The notes beneath the pieces are model-generated. The model had not been told where the DNA came from and ran no database searches. It saw nothing but the letters and a program-made list of their open reading frames with translations. Of a stretch of DNA of 64,000 bases, positions 44,251 through 56,020 are shown one piece after another. Source of the stretch: Melampsora larici-populina 98AG31. Lineage: Eukaryota; Basidiomycota; Pucciniomycetes; Pucciniales; Melampsoraceae. Numbering within the stretch: the first letter of the stretch is position 1; every line of letters starts with the position of its first letter. The position numbers and the translations under genes are program-made. The stretch lies in assembly GCF_000204055.1 (NCBI RefSeq), contig NW_006768835.1:403154-467153 (forward strand), read 5' to 3'.

Positions 44251-46184
44251 ATTTTACTAAAAGCAGCCCCCCCATGTGAGGATTGACCGCCCCCTTTTAC
44301 CTGTATTTCAATTCAACATATTGCCTATCTCACATAGGGGGCGGTCCAGAGAGCTGATTTCAAGTTTCTAGTGAATAAAGCGGGCGGTCTTGAATACAGC
44401 CCCTGTATTCTCCGAACCAGTCGATTTGGGTGAGAGATCAAGTTGTAGTTTACAGCGTGAAGCCTGGTGTATTTCCATTTCCTCCTCTCGTTTGTCAGGG
44501 TTGGGCTAATCACGATAACTTGTGCGTGAGTCTCTGGAAGGAAGCGACTTCAAGCTCTTGGGCCCTCTGGCAGGAGTTGTATCCTCCTACAAACAAAGCT
44601 CAAGTTACATTGGAGGTTTGGTAGCCTTAGTAACCATCTCTCATATTCTTACAATAGTTCTTAGAGTTGTTCTTTGTTTCTCCCCCTCCTCATACTGTGT
44701 CTTGCTGTTGATAGGCTATATCATTGAAATATGTGGTGATTTTGAAGAGAGATACTGCGCGTGAACGAGAAGCGGCTGCCGCTTAAGCACTCTTTCTGCT
44801 TGTTTGTACGATGGACGAGAGAGGAGGGTGGAGGACAAACCTCAAAACCCGAAACACAAACCTGTATTGTCCTGTACAGATACTCGATTTTTGAGTAGCT
44901 CTGATCGAACCTCACCAGAATGTCCTAGAAACGATCCAGACGATGCCAGAGACAATTCCAGTTAACTCCCAATTGAAAATGCTGTCGGATCATCACATCG
45001 AATTGGAAAGTAAGTCTTTAGATCATCTAAAACCAGTGAGAATCATGATGATAAGTACTAACTATGGCTTTTTTTGGCCTTTTTATCAAACAAAAAGATT
45101 TGCTTTGAAATTCTTTCAATTTTCATCACAGACAAATCTCAATCAATTTTAGTCGCACCTTTCCAAAATCGAAGGCACTCAGATTCTGACTGACTTGGTG
45201 AACAACACATTTCACTCAACAGAAAAATAATTATCCGCGCTCAATGTTCATACAATGACAAGCAATACCATTCCCTTCAGGTTTAATTTTTTTAGATAAA
45301 GACTCCGGTACAAAGAAGGCTCAATTCTCGTTGTGTAACGACTTCTTGTTATTACACAATATATGTAGCATGTGATTCAGTTTCTTCCTTGGGCAATGAT
45401 ACGGAATAGGAAAATCTCAAGGTTTGAATTCAATATGAGAGTTGAAAATTTCAACAATGATGTCTAAACAAAGATCAGAAAAAGACCCAAAAGCAGAAAT
45501 CCAACCCGAGACCATTTGCATTTGAAGTAGTGAATTGAAATTGAAAGCTTGTGGAATGATGCAAACAAAAAAGAGGGTCTGTGGGTCCAAATGTACTAAT
45601 TTTATGCCTTGCTCTCCTGATCTGGTCAAAAGACAAAGCTTTTAATGTTTTCAATTATAAAGTCAAATCAATTAAACTTGTACTTGATTCCTGGATGTTT
45701 GTTGGTCTTTTGAAAAAGTTGTTGAGTGAGATGTGGTTTGGAATTTCTAATGTACGATTCATTCCTTCATTTTTAGCTAGCATGAGATCTTATATCAAAA
45801 TGCTGTTTGTTTGATAGAAAGGATAGTTATTACAACTTATCATCGTGATCTGGATTGTTTGTCGGACGTTCTGGTGAGGTGTGATCAGAGCTACTCGAAA
45901 ATCGAGTATCTGTACAGGAAAATACAGGTTTGTGTTTTGGGTTTTGAGGTTTGTCCTCCACCCTCCTCTCTCGTCCATCGTACGTTTGTCCCTTTGTACA
46001 GTAGATTTCAAAAGTCTTGAAATCCACTCGTTTTCAAAATTGAGAGATGGTCCGCCGCCCGGCAGTATAGTTGAGATTAATTGTGACATCTGTCAAACTT
46101 ACACGCCACATCCAACAATATGCAGATGCTTAACTTCAAAAAATCAATGATTGATTCTATGATTCCTTCTTCTCCATCAACTAT

Positions 46185-46510
46185 TGGTGTCCAAGTGGTA
46201 ACGAGCTGCGGTAAAGCCTTGCCACGTTGGGTTCAGCGGAGTCAGTGTTCGACTCGCTCTTCTCTTTTGTCACCCGCGATTTTTTTCGTCAAGTCATTAA
46301 TGACCAATAGCACCCAACCATGGACAAAACAATCAACACCTCCGTCTTATTCTCATCATTTTGTCCTACCTCAACGAGCAAAAAAGGACTTGTAAAAAGA
46401 TTCAATTAATAGTTAGAGACAAAAGCAGACTCGAACTTGGGTAGTTGGCCTGGTGGCGAGCTTTATTGTGATGAGAACAGACCCTCATGCCGCTGTGTCA
46501 CAGCGCTTTT
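46185..46510. other. Pair of inverted tRNA-like (SINE-head-like) segments
   Basis: Plus strand 46190-46262 has an A-box-like TGTCCAAGTGGT and a B-box-like GTTCGACTC. Minus strand about 46500-46425 has AGTTCGAGTCT as B-box and a weaker A-box. Both share TAAAGC..GCCAC and end near TTTTGTC. The cloverleaf is not convincing, so they are not called tRNA genes; tRNA-derived SINE fragments are likelier. Confidence 0.35.
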
Positions 46511-46523
46511 GAATCGTCTCGTA

Positions 46524-49500
46524 CACCAGGGGGTAAATGTCCTTGGCCTCAGATGGTTCTGGACACGTGTCCAGGAATTTCGATGAGATGGCGTTTCAAA
46601 ACCGGCCCAGTCACAAAATTGGTGAGGGCCGTAATTGGAGCTTGCCTGACACCGGTTGAACCACGTGTGACAAACACACATACTTTGACCGGTCCCACCT
46701 CCGTCTCAGGAACAATTCAGATGTCAAAACGGTATCATGATCGTGACAGAGACGGAGTTTTCCGTCATGGGAAACAATATGGATGCCGTTCCGCTCCTGC
46801 CCGAGTGGTGGCTGTGTGCAGTCGGTCAGACAGCTCTTGCAGGCGGTATGAGATGAGTTGCTATCAATGAAACACAATCATAAAGCTTCATTATGAACCG
46901 TTATGATCAAAAATGCGGAATTAGACACCGCCGGAAACCAATCTCTCTAGTCGCTCGATTCCGTAAGTTTACGCGGCGTGGTGCCGCTAGGCGACACGCA
47001 CAAACGAGGTCCTTTTGTATTGCTTTCACTCGACATGATGAGTGAATAAAAACTGAGACAACACCATAAGAAACCCCTGTAGGGGAGGCCTGAGGCCTTT
47101 ACAATCTAACTACTCTATTTTATCTCAACATACATTATATTTTTTAAAGGAACAAAAATCTTCAAAACAACTTTATATAAACTAACATTACTCTTTTAAT
47201 CTAATAAGCCTCTATTCAATAAAAAATGTAGAAAAATAAAAATTTAACTTCTTCTCTTTTTTTTTTTTTTTTTCAATTTTATAAATGTTTTTAACTTCTT
47301 CTGACGTAAAGAATTTTTTGTAATAAATTTTTTATCTTGATTCACTAGGTGTGGGTGGGTGGGAAGAAAAAATAGACAAACGACAAACTAGAGTTTTATT
47401 TTCTCAGAATTATGAAATAACTAATTCTGCTGAGTGAAAATTTTGAAAAAAGATAGAAAATTTTTTCGACATGAACAAATCGAAGATAGTGAACATGGAA
47501 ATTGTTTACACTTTGGTATGTTACCTAGATTCAACATTCTAGAGTTCTAACTTGCCCCCATCCTTTCTTACCAGAACTTTGGGGGCGCCTGTCTTCACTT
47601 CGTTATCTTGAAATTTCTCCATCTGTCGATTCTTCGTAACTTCAACTTGACCAAAGACTTTTTGTTGCTTGTCTCTTGATATCCGACTCTGCTTATTCCA
47701 CTTAGTTAATGGGACACCAACTTCGACTATTGTTCATTTTGCTAACCTCCAATCATTGTTGAATTTTATGTGATTGAAACTCTCAAAGCAATTGATAACA
47801 TGATTGCAATGTAAAATAACCGATTGTTCTCACTTGTCCTCCTCACAATATACTGAGACTAATCTGTTGCTGATTGAGCAAATGAAGTGTAATGATTTTT
47901 TTAAAAGCATAAAAAAAGAAAACACACACAATGGTTTGGATTTAATAAAAGAGTAGATTGCAACTATTGTCTCAGTCACATTCAAATGGATTTGCTTCCT
48001 GATCGAGAGAAAGAAGTGTAGTAACAATCGGGTTTTTTAAAAAACAAAAGAAAACGATTCTTTTTCAAGAGAAACAAAAGAAAAAAATATGAGATGATTT
48101 GAATTTAATCAAAGAGAATGAGATGACAACTCTCTTCTCTGTCATATTCAAATGACTTTTCTTTCTGATCAAGTGAAAGAAGTGCAATGTGAATAACAAA
48201 AGAAAAAGATATTGAAATTGATAAAACCATCTTGATCCATGCTTTTTGATTGACATGAAGTGTAATGATTTGGTATTTTTTTAAAAAAGGAACAAGATAT
48301 AAGATGACTAGAACTTATAAAATGATCTCGTTCGATTGATTTCTGATCAACCGAATGAAATTTAAAAAAAAGATGAAACAAATTTTGAAGGTTTTTTGAA
48401 AGCTCTGACAGTTGCCGTGGTTGAAGACACCTAATTGATAAGGCGCTGATGATAAGATTTCATTGAAGATCTGATAGTCGGCGTGGGTGAAGATGACATG
48501 TTCCCTTCAAGGAGCACCTTATCAAGTCGAGGTTGAAAGCCAGCAACAAGCCTTTTAACTCACCTAAAAATCATTTGTCAACCTCTTTATCCAAAGGGAA
48601 ATTGTGAAATCAAACCCTACCTCTTTCCTTTGTTGGTGTTCCGGGCTCGCATAACAAAGACTCTACAAATGCAGCACTGGTGCCAGTGGGTGGTATCATT
48701 ATAATGAGATGTTGTGATGAACTTGAAGATGAGCAACTGAATCGGAAGGAAAAATCAGAATTTTGCTCAAGTTTTTTTTTGAACTGCAAGAAATTGGCCT
48801 CGATCAATTAAAAAAAATTGCATCCACCTGTCAAAAAAAAATCTGAAGTTGTTGAGGTTTTGTTGAGGACGTGGAAATGAAATTTGTCCAAAAAAACACA
48901 AGTTCCATCCACCTGCGACTCACCTTGACTTACACACAACTCATGTTTCCCAGCTCTCAACGTTATCAAAGGAGCCCAGTAGGATCCAATTACGATCGAC
49001 TATCAACATCCATCATACCAAGGACCCGCTCAGCGTCTGATGCCTTTGGGATGGACAGCCGCCACCCAAACACCCCTAACCTGCGGCACCGCTCCTCAAA
49101 GAATGGGCCCATCCAGAACAAAAGGCGTAAGTACCTCTCTTACTATATGTATGATCTTCACTGACATCATACACTGTTGTAGCTTTTACAGATGGATCAT
49201 GAAGTACAACTCCCGAATCTTACCAGGCAAAGAGACCTTTGAACATATCAAAACATCCAACAACATTCAGATTATGACCCAAGAGGCCTTAAAAGAGTGG
49301 ATCATTCAAGGTGAACCACCGTTAGCATGATAAATAATAATGTACAACGACCCAAAAACATGTAAAGGAAGAATGATTTTGAAGACTTGTGTTGCTTCTT
49401 TCATTGACTTCTTCATTCATCTGATTTCAAGTTTCTCTAACACCTTTTGAAACTCCTTCATAACCTCTTCAGCAGGAAGATCTTGTAGTTATTTCCTACC

Positions 49501-49940
49501 TACTACATACAATTTATCTGGCTAAAAGCATGTTTTGTGAAATTTGGTCCTTTAAAATGAAAGAAAAAACAATCCCATCGATGCTTTGTAACATTCACTG
49601 CGTTTGTATCGTTTCACCGTAGCTTTTCACCGCAAAAGCGGTGGAACGATACCGTACCTGCGGCCCTCTGGCTGATTCTGTTCCAGGCCAGGAACAGCGA
49701 GGCCACGTGTCAGTCTCGTTCCGGCCTTGAACTCACTGTTCCGGGGACATATCAGAACTTCCCTGGAACAGTTATTGAAATGGTCTCGGGCGGTTTCCCA
49801 TCCAGTGATTCTTCCGTCCAGGACAATCCTGTTCGGTCCCCGCTGGACACGCTCTAGGCACGTCCCAAATCAATAGAAAAGTGACACGTGCCTGTGACGC
49901 TGTCGAATCAGGTTTGGGACGTGCCATTTACCCCCTGGTG
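46524..49940. mobile_element. CACCAGGGGGTAA-TIR element, 3.4 kb copy
   Basis: Left end CACCAGGGGGTAAATGTCCT, right end (reverse strand) CACCAGGGGGTAAATGGCAC, flanked by TA on both sides (46522-46523 and 49941-49942). Subterminal CACGTGTCC motifs recur. Interior 47.0-49.5 kb is AT-rich with a diverged tandem duplication (about 47890-48055 and 48060-48210). A short spliced-looking plus-strand frame at 49040-49160/49190-49330 has no recognised family. No transposase seen. Confidence 0.6.
49606..49652. repeat. 47-nt hairpin
   Basis: GTATCGTTTCACC pairs with GGTGGAACGATAC, and inside it GCTTTT pairs with AAAAGC around a 6-nt loop. Confidence 0.75.
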
Positions 49941-49945
49941 TATTC

Positions 49946-50306
49946 AATACCGCAAGAGCACCGCACTATGTTGCAGTTGTGGTGCGGTTGCGTAGCGCTT
50001 TTGGGCGCCGCAATAGCAACGCAATATAGTGCGGTGCCAGCGCTCCGCAATCCGGGTTCAAAAAACCCCTTGGTCAGAAACCCGCACCGCAATTGCGGTC
50101 GGTTTTTGACGGTTATTTAGGGCAAATATTGCGGAAATAGGGCAATATTGCGCATTTTCCGCAATATTTGCCCAACCGCTCCGCAACGGCAAGTTACAAA
50201 AAAAACACCCCATTGCGGAGTGGTTGCGTAGCGTAATAATGCGCCGACTGCGCAACGCAATGGAAATAGGTCAAAATCCATTGCGTTGCGTAGCGCTTGC
50301 GGTGTT
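49946..50306. mobile_element. hAT-like MITE, 361 bp
   Basis: Ends AATACCGCAAGAGC and (reverse) AACACCGCAAGCGC. Exact 9-bp direct repeat GGTGTATTC flanks it (49937-49945 and 50307-50315); 8 bp of it is the hAT hallmark. GC-rich interior with many GCAACGCAAT/TTGCGGT motifs. Inserted exactly at the right terminus of the 46524-49940 element. Confidence 0.78.
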
Positions 50307-50539
50307 GGTGTATTCTTTGCTATCAGTACGACCACGCCTTAGGAATATATATGTATAAATATGAGATCTGGCATGTAAGTTTGACAGATGTCACAATTAA
50401 TCTCAACTATACTACCGGGCGCACGGACCATCTCTCAATTTTGAAAACGAGTGGATTTCAAGACTTTTGAAATCTACTGTACACCGATTGGGAACATCTC
50501 GGTCCAAATGTATTTCACTTTGAATTCACCTGAATCATA

Positions 50540-51005
50540 CACCAGGGGGTAAACTTCCTTGGCCTCGGATCGTTCTGGAAACGTGTCCAGGAATCCTGTT
50601 GCGAGAACCAAGACAAAGCGGTTCCGGTAACGAAATGAGGAGAACCGTGTGACAATCAGTCATTTTCACCGGTTTTTGTGGGTTCAAAACGACCAAAAAT
50701 CATAGTCACAGATGGTATGAAGGTTGGTCAAGACTTGGATGAGACAATACCTTGACCCAAGTGCAACCATCTGGTTGTGATGCGATGTGTTTGACCTCGT
50801 CATTCTTTGCTCGGCTGAGCTGTCAATCGATGGGTCCAGCACTCTTGAATACAGCCTGCTTTTCGGTGACTGCTACGTGATGGCAGCGTTTCTGTTCCGT
50901 AAAACCTGGACACCTCCCGGACACGTTCCAAAACAATTGAAATGTCGTAACGTGTCCGTAACGCTATCGATCCTACTTTTGGAACGTGTCACTTACCCCC
51001 TGGTG
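50540..51005. mobile_element. CACCAGGGGGTAA-TIR element, 466-bp copy
   Basis: Same TIR as the 3.4-kb copy, TA on both sides (50538-50539, 51006-51007). The left 60 bp is closely similar to the larger copy (CTTGGCCTC.GAT.GTTCTGG.ACGTGTCCAGGAAT). A short deletion derivative or MITE of the family. Confidence 0.78.
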
Positions 51006-51536
51006 TAGACGGTTCCAGACCGCCCCCTTCCCTTCCCACCTTTGTATTATACAGTCATAGTTTTCTTTTCCCCGGCTAAAAGGGGGCGGTCAATCCTCAC
51101 AAGGGGGGGCTGGATTTAGTAAAATCCTTCTTAAATCAATCATTCTCAAACCAATCATCTTGTTTTGAAAGTGATTGTTTTGAACTCAGTTGTTATCAGA
51201 TCAGTTGTGTTCTTTGCAAACTGATTCCTCTCGAGTGGATGTTTGTCTGATAAAAGAACAATTTCCAACCATAAGTTTTTGAAATCCCAAGTGTGAGATT
51301 TGCAGTTTTTTTACCAAATGCACAATAGTGGGAATGAGGTGTTTCTGTACTGTACATATAAATATCCAAGTTCAACGGCTGCAACGCCTAAGTTTCAAAG
51401 TATTAATTGTGAAATCTGACACAAAGGATATCATATAACTTCTAAAAGTAAAAAACATTAATCAAGCAGAGTAAATATGTAATTTTCATAAAATGTATGA
51501 TGATCTTCATTAGGTTTTTTCCATCAGCCACCAAGG

Positions 51537-53685
51537 TCAAAAATCTGTGGATGCAACAAAGCTAGCCGAGTCTTTACCAATCTTCCCTTCTCCCATGAAC
51601 AAACGAAAGTCTTCGGATTTGATGGGTGTATCTCCTCTGTTCGTATTGGACCAAAATAAGGAAATCAAATTCTTAGTCATCAATTAAAAGCTTGAGGATT
51701 AGACTTCTGTAAAAACTTTTTACTTACGCTGCATTCTCATATTTCATAACCTCAAACTGAATTCAAAATTGGTTTCGAAATTCAAAAATGTTAATCAATA
51801 TTTCGAATCTCCTTAGCAGAGCTGTATATTGGACTGAAGCAAAGAGACAAAGAAACGATGAGGTTTAAAACTTGACTGACCCAAGAAACGGCCTTAAGAG
51901 TAGGAACAGCTTGAGCCATTTCCTTTGACAAGAGTTGTTGAACCCATTGATACTTGATATCGTAATCCGAAGCACCTCCTGAAGCTGGTTCACCGGTTTC
52001 CTTTGATCTGGTATATGATGCTCCAGTCTCAGCTAACACAAAGGGCTTGTATTCATTGGGTATCGAAAAAATCTTGGTGTGTTTGTAGTCAGTTGAGCTT
52101 AATTGATTGATCAAACATATATTTGAAGTGACTTGCGAGAGCCACTGGTAAGAGAGAACTAGACCTACATCTGCAAAGTACTTCATGGTTTCCAGTGCTT
52201 CGCCTGGCTGAGGCGCGAAATTAAGACGAGCATGACCTGTAAATTTTGATAGAAAATTCTAAGCATTAATGCCACACACTGATAAGACTGTTATGAAAAA
52301 CACGACTGAGGAGGCTAATTACCTCCATAGTGATAGAAAGAAAGTCCTAAGGAAGCATAGACAACAAAAGATGGTACATGATCATTATCCTTTGAGTTTC
52401 AAGTTGAGATCCGTCGAGTCATGAAGAATTGTGTTTACCTATAATGTCCACGTAATGTGCGCCAGGCCAGTATAGATTATAACCACCAAGAAGTTCATCT
52501 ATGTGACCAAATTTAGAGTTTGGAGCCCATAACAAGTCTGTTTCACTCAGAATAGACATATCACGCATAAAAACAGTCTTGATCAGCTGGGGTAGTGGAC
52601 ATCAAGATGTCTTCTGGATAAGCAAGCCTACATGTGTTGTCAGTTTGAGACTTGACGGCATCGAACATCAGCTTCCATTTCTCTATAAATACTGAGAATT
52701 TGATGGAATTAGCTGTTTGGATATTTTACAAGTCATAAGAAGAAAAGGGTATTCAGAAAAAATTATCTACAATCAGGTTGTAGTCCCCATTTATACCAAT
52801 CACCGTTCATCTGAATAATGCGTAACAGCCAAAAGAATTGATCAATACGCGAAAGAGATTACACTATGAAGGAACAGAGAAGACCAACTTCATGTGCAAA
52901 TCTTAGCCAAACTATAACACCTTGTTCGTTGATCGACTTCATTTTATTGGCAACCTTTTCGGCCTGTTTTCAAGATTTTAGATTGATGAAGTTTTCTAAG
53001 TGATCAAAGAGGGTTTGAATGTAAACTACGTACGACTTCTTTTGTGACCATCTCCAAACCTTGGTAAGGCATCAAAGCGATCTGCCATACTGGATTTCCA
53101 TCTAAAGATTGTATAGATTCGAGATGCTAACCTCATACATCGTACATCCAAGTGATCCAAGAAAAGAGACAAAAGAAGGGACACGAGACCAGAGAGATGA
53201 TAGTCAGATAGTATACTCAAATGATTTCGAGAAAACCATTCGTCAAAGTTGCTTAGAACGAAGTCAGACATGCTTACAGAGTCTATTTGTGATTGATTTG
53301 GGCCATCATACTCTAGATTGATGTAGTCCCCCATCTAATACGATGAGCAATGTCCAATCGAGTCAAGTTAAGACTCTGAACAAAGGTAATAGATACTTGA
53401 TTGAATTTACAGCCTTGAAGTGAAACCACTTACGATAGCCATCGGTGCTGGAAGCTTTGCATTGATTTCATTCGGAGTGTTGGGTGCAACTGATTCCCCT
53501 AAGGCAGGAAGGAATCCGATTGATATTCCGTTTCGTTTTAAGTTTGATGGACTCAATCCCATCAAATTTCCATCGAAATTTCTTCGATGAAGACTGGCTT
53601 CCGCTGAATGATGCTTATCCTTTGTGGGATAAGCTGAAATGAGCGCGATTGAACATATAGACCAGGCGAGTAGGACGATATTCAT
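51537..53685 (-). CDS. Secreted GH26 endo-beta-1,4-mannanase-like glycoside hydrolase
   Basis: About eleven exons. The start at 53685 gives a signal peptide (MNIVLLAWSICSIALISAYP). Then ISIGFLPALGESVAPNTPNE, GDYINLEYDG (53334-53278), SLDGNPVWQIALMPYQGLEM (53126-53034), VIVWLRFAHE (52963-52889) spliced to MNGDWYKWGLQPD (52810-52771), LLWAPNSKFGHIDELLGGYN with WPGAHYVDIIGLSFYHYGG (52577-52323), and KPFVLAETGASY (52236-51881). The last exons end at 51537. The Glu of R-F-A-H-E-M-N-G-D-W is the expected acid/base and that of V-L-A-E-T-G-A the nucleophile of GH26 (clan GH-A). Likely cleaves mannan in plant or fungal walls. Phase at the junction near 52632/52577 does not join cleanly with consensus sites; all other joints keep frame. 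Apparently functional host gene. Confidence 0.85.
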
Positions 53686-53699
53686 CTTGAAACTCAATT

Positions 53700-54870
53700 G
53701 TCCCGTTGCCCTTCTTTCTCTTTTTGGTATGTTGAAAGGAATGTGATAGCTACTGATCAATTGGATCAGAAAGGTTTATAAAGATGCCAACAGGCGTCAT
53801 TTGAAGCCAGTCAAGATGCCATATGTGAAGGAAAGCAGAGATATTGGCATACCTGAATCCAACGCTACGAGCTTCCAAGAGAGCTTGGTATTATCGTATC
53901 AAGATTTTGTTTTACCTATTTTAAACAGTAAAAAGAGAGGAAAGATTGGCGAAGCAATAGCTACAGAATGAGTCAAGGTGTATGCAATCCGAATGCCTTA
54001 TATATATGTCATGGACATCATACAGCCCGCGCTGTTCGCACCCTTGTTTCCTGTGTTTACCATTCCTATTCCTAAGAAACGGATCAGAGATGTCAAGACC
54101 GTTTCGAATGCGAATATTATCTACCTTTTGCCAGTCGACCCAGACAATTGAAGCCTAGATTTGGCTTATCAAGACATCAAGATTTCTTTGTCAATTATTA
54201 TTCGGGACTCTAATCAAAATCGGAAGGTGATATACCCGGCAACCTTTAAGATCTTCAGATAATTCGGAGGCATTTTATAATATTTTCGACCGACTGACAA
54301 GTCGCAAGTCGCAAGTCGCGAGAAATGAGAAAGTGTGATGACGATGAACATGATAAGATTGAAATTGAAGTTCAATGCTCAAATCAAGCAATTCAGTCTT
54401 AGCTAATTTTTATAGCTTGACCAGGCTTGACCCCCCTTGTTGTACGAAGTGAATAAATATAAAGTGCTCGCAACCCACTATTTCTATTTGCGAGAGTGAA
54501 AGGAGATGACAGAAAATTTAACCCGTCACAGCGATCATCAACTTTGGCTTCTCAGAAATGAGCTGCGATGAATGTGGCTACTTTCTCTGAGTTGCTCATA
54601 GGCCAGGTGTACGCGGAGTGATTGCTTAAAATTGTTTGAGGAAGATGGAAAACATGGGTCTGTACCGCCTGCCGACCGTCGACTCAGCGGCCTACGGACC
54701 GTCGATGCGTCAGCTCAGATACAGTGATGTTCTCAACTTCGAGCGACATGATCGGGGTGCTTGAGTGATCGGATCGGATATCACCAAATCCCTTCCACCA
54801 CTTCAAGACCAACCACTTCAACTTCAGCTTCAACCTCCAAACTTAAACCATTCAGCACAAAACCACGACC
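53700..54870. promoter_or_regulatory. Intergenic region between divergent GH26 and TMA20 genes
   Basis: About 1.2 kb between two divergently transcribed genes, so both promoters should lie here. An AGTCGCA triplet repeat occurs at 54299-54322 and GACCGTCGA occurs twice near 54670-54705. No ORF of note. Promoter function is inferred from position only. Confidence 0.4.
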
Positions 54871-54873
54871 AAA

Positions 54874-55795
54874 ATGTTTAAAAAGTAAAAGTAATTTCAT
54901 CAATCATAACCACTTGACCGATCCTAACTAACCAAATGATATTGATTGATTCATGAATTTTTTTAGATTTAATGTAAAAGAAGATTTATCTTCAAATACT
55001 ACATTAAAATCTTCTTCACAAAGAACGATTCGATTAAAATTATCAACTCAAATGCCTTATCTTTTACATCCCATCAACCAATCTTCTGAAACAAATACAA
55101 CAACACCAAGTACGACAGCAAACAACACGAATCCTACAAATAAAACCGATGAAGTCGTTCAACTTACTTTACTAGACTTACTTTGTCCAAAAAAAGAAAG
55201 TTTAAATTTATTAAAATGGTAAGTTGATCATATTTTCTCTAAAAAAATATTAGAAAATTTCACTAATCGATGGTTTTCTTTTTGGTTTTTCTTCGTAGTC
55301 GTGATCATGTTTCGATTTTAAGTTGTAATGGACAACTTTTATTCTTTCAACACTTTGATGGACCATACTTTCCAACCCTAAAAATCTTACACAAATGTAA
55401 TTCTTCAATCCATCCATCATTCCATCAGCTTCCTTCCAAACTTTACAAACCTCAAAAACTGATGATAAATTCAAAATGATTTCTTTCACCAAAAAAAAAA
55501 ACGATGAACAGATCCCCAACTTTTACCAAAAGTTCAAGTCGATAGAGGAGCCATCAAATTCGTCTTAGCAGGAGCCAACATAATGTGTCCAGGACTAACA
55601 TCAGCAGGAGCAAGACTTCCAAATGATCTACCCATCAATGTACCTGTAGCCGTTCATGCAGAAGGAAAAGAATCGGCTTGTGCTATTGGTTTTACTCAGA
55701 TGAGTGGAGAAGAGATGAAGAAGATTAATAAAGGTGTAGGGGTTGATAATGTACATTGGCTTGGTGATGATCTTTGGTGTATTGATAAAATTTAA
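54874..55795 (+). CDS. TMA20: MCTS1/Tma20-like translation factor (PUA domain)
   Basis: Four exons: 54874-54884, 54967-55218, 55299-55396 and 55512-55795, all with consensus junctions and consistent phase. Order of conserved blocks: MFKKFNVKED..., SSQRTIRLKLSTQMPYL, CRDHVSILSCNGQLLFFQHF, DGPYFPTLKILHK, then the PUA domain VDRGAIKFVLAGANIMCPGL, PVAVHAEGKESACAIGFTQM and NKGVGVDNVHWLGDDLW. This is the MCT-1/Tma20 family, which with Tma22/DENR binds the 40S subunit and works in ribosome recycling and reinitiation. Length about 214 residues, with a linker insertion rich in Asn/Thr (TNTTTPSTTANNTNPTNKT). Looks intact. Confidence 0.93.
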
Positions 55796-56020
55796 TTCGA
55801 TTGGTTTGGTTTGGAAAGCTTGGGTGCTATGGTTTACAGGGTTTCTTCATTTCTTGGATTTGAAAGATGTTGAAAGAAAATTAAATGTGTTTTATGTTTT
55901 ACAACAAGATAATGAGAATCATGAGAGTGTACATAATTTTTTTAAAGGTAAAGAGATGAGTGAAAATTCAATAAAGATTACAATCTTGATTAAATCGTTT
56001 TTTAAAATCATCAAAAAAAA

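Larger units (their letters stand above)
44245..51130. mobile_element. Nested foldback complex
   Basis: Three sets of inverted repeats: 44245-44310 with 51066-51130 (AAGGATTTTACTAAA, GGGGGCGGTCAATCCTCAC); 44810-44925 with 45872-45985 (CGTACGATGGACGAGAGAGG); and 45990-46105 with 50365-50487 (AAAGTCTTGAAATCCACTCG). The outer pair suggests a 6.9-kb TIR element into which others inserted. No transposase recognised. Confidence 0.55.

Noticed and set aside
46185..46270. A functional tRNA gene
   Set aside because: A- and B-box-like motifs are present but acceptor and anticodon stems do not pair convincingly.
48871..49330. Spliced plus-strand gene with GTAAGT...TTTACAG intron
   Set aside because: Junction looks good but resulting short peptides match no family and lie inside a transposon; left as a remark in that entry.
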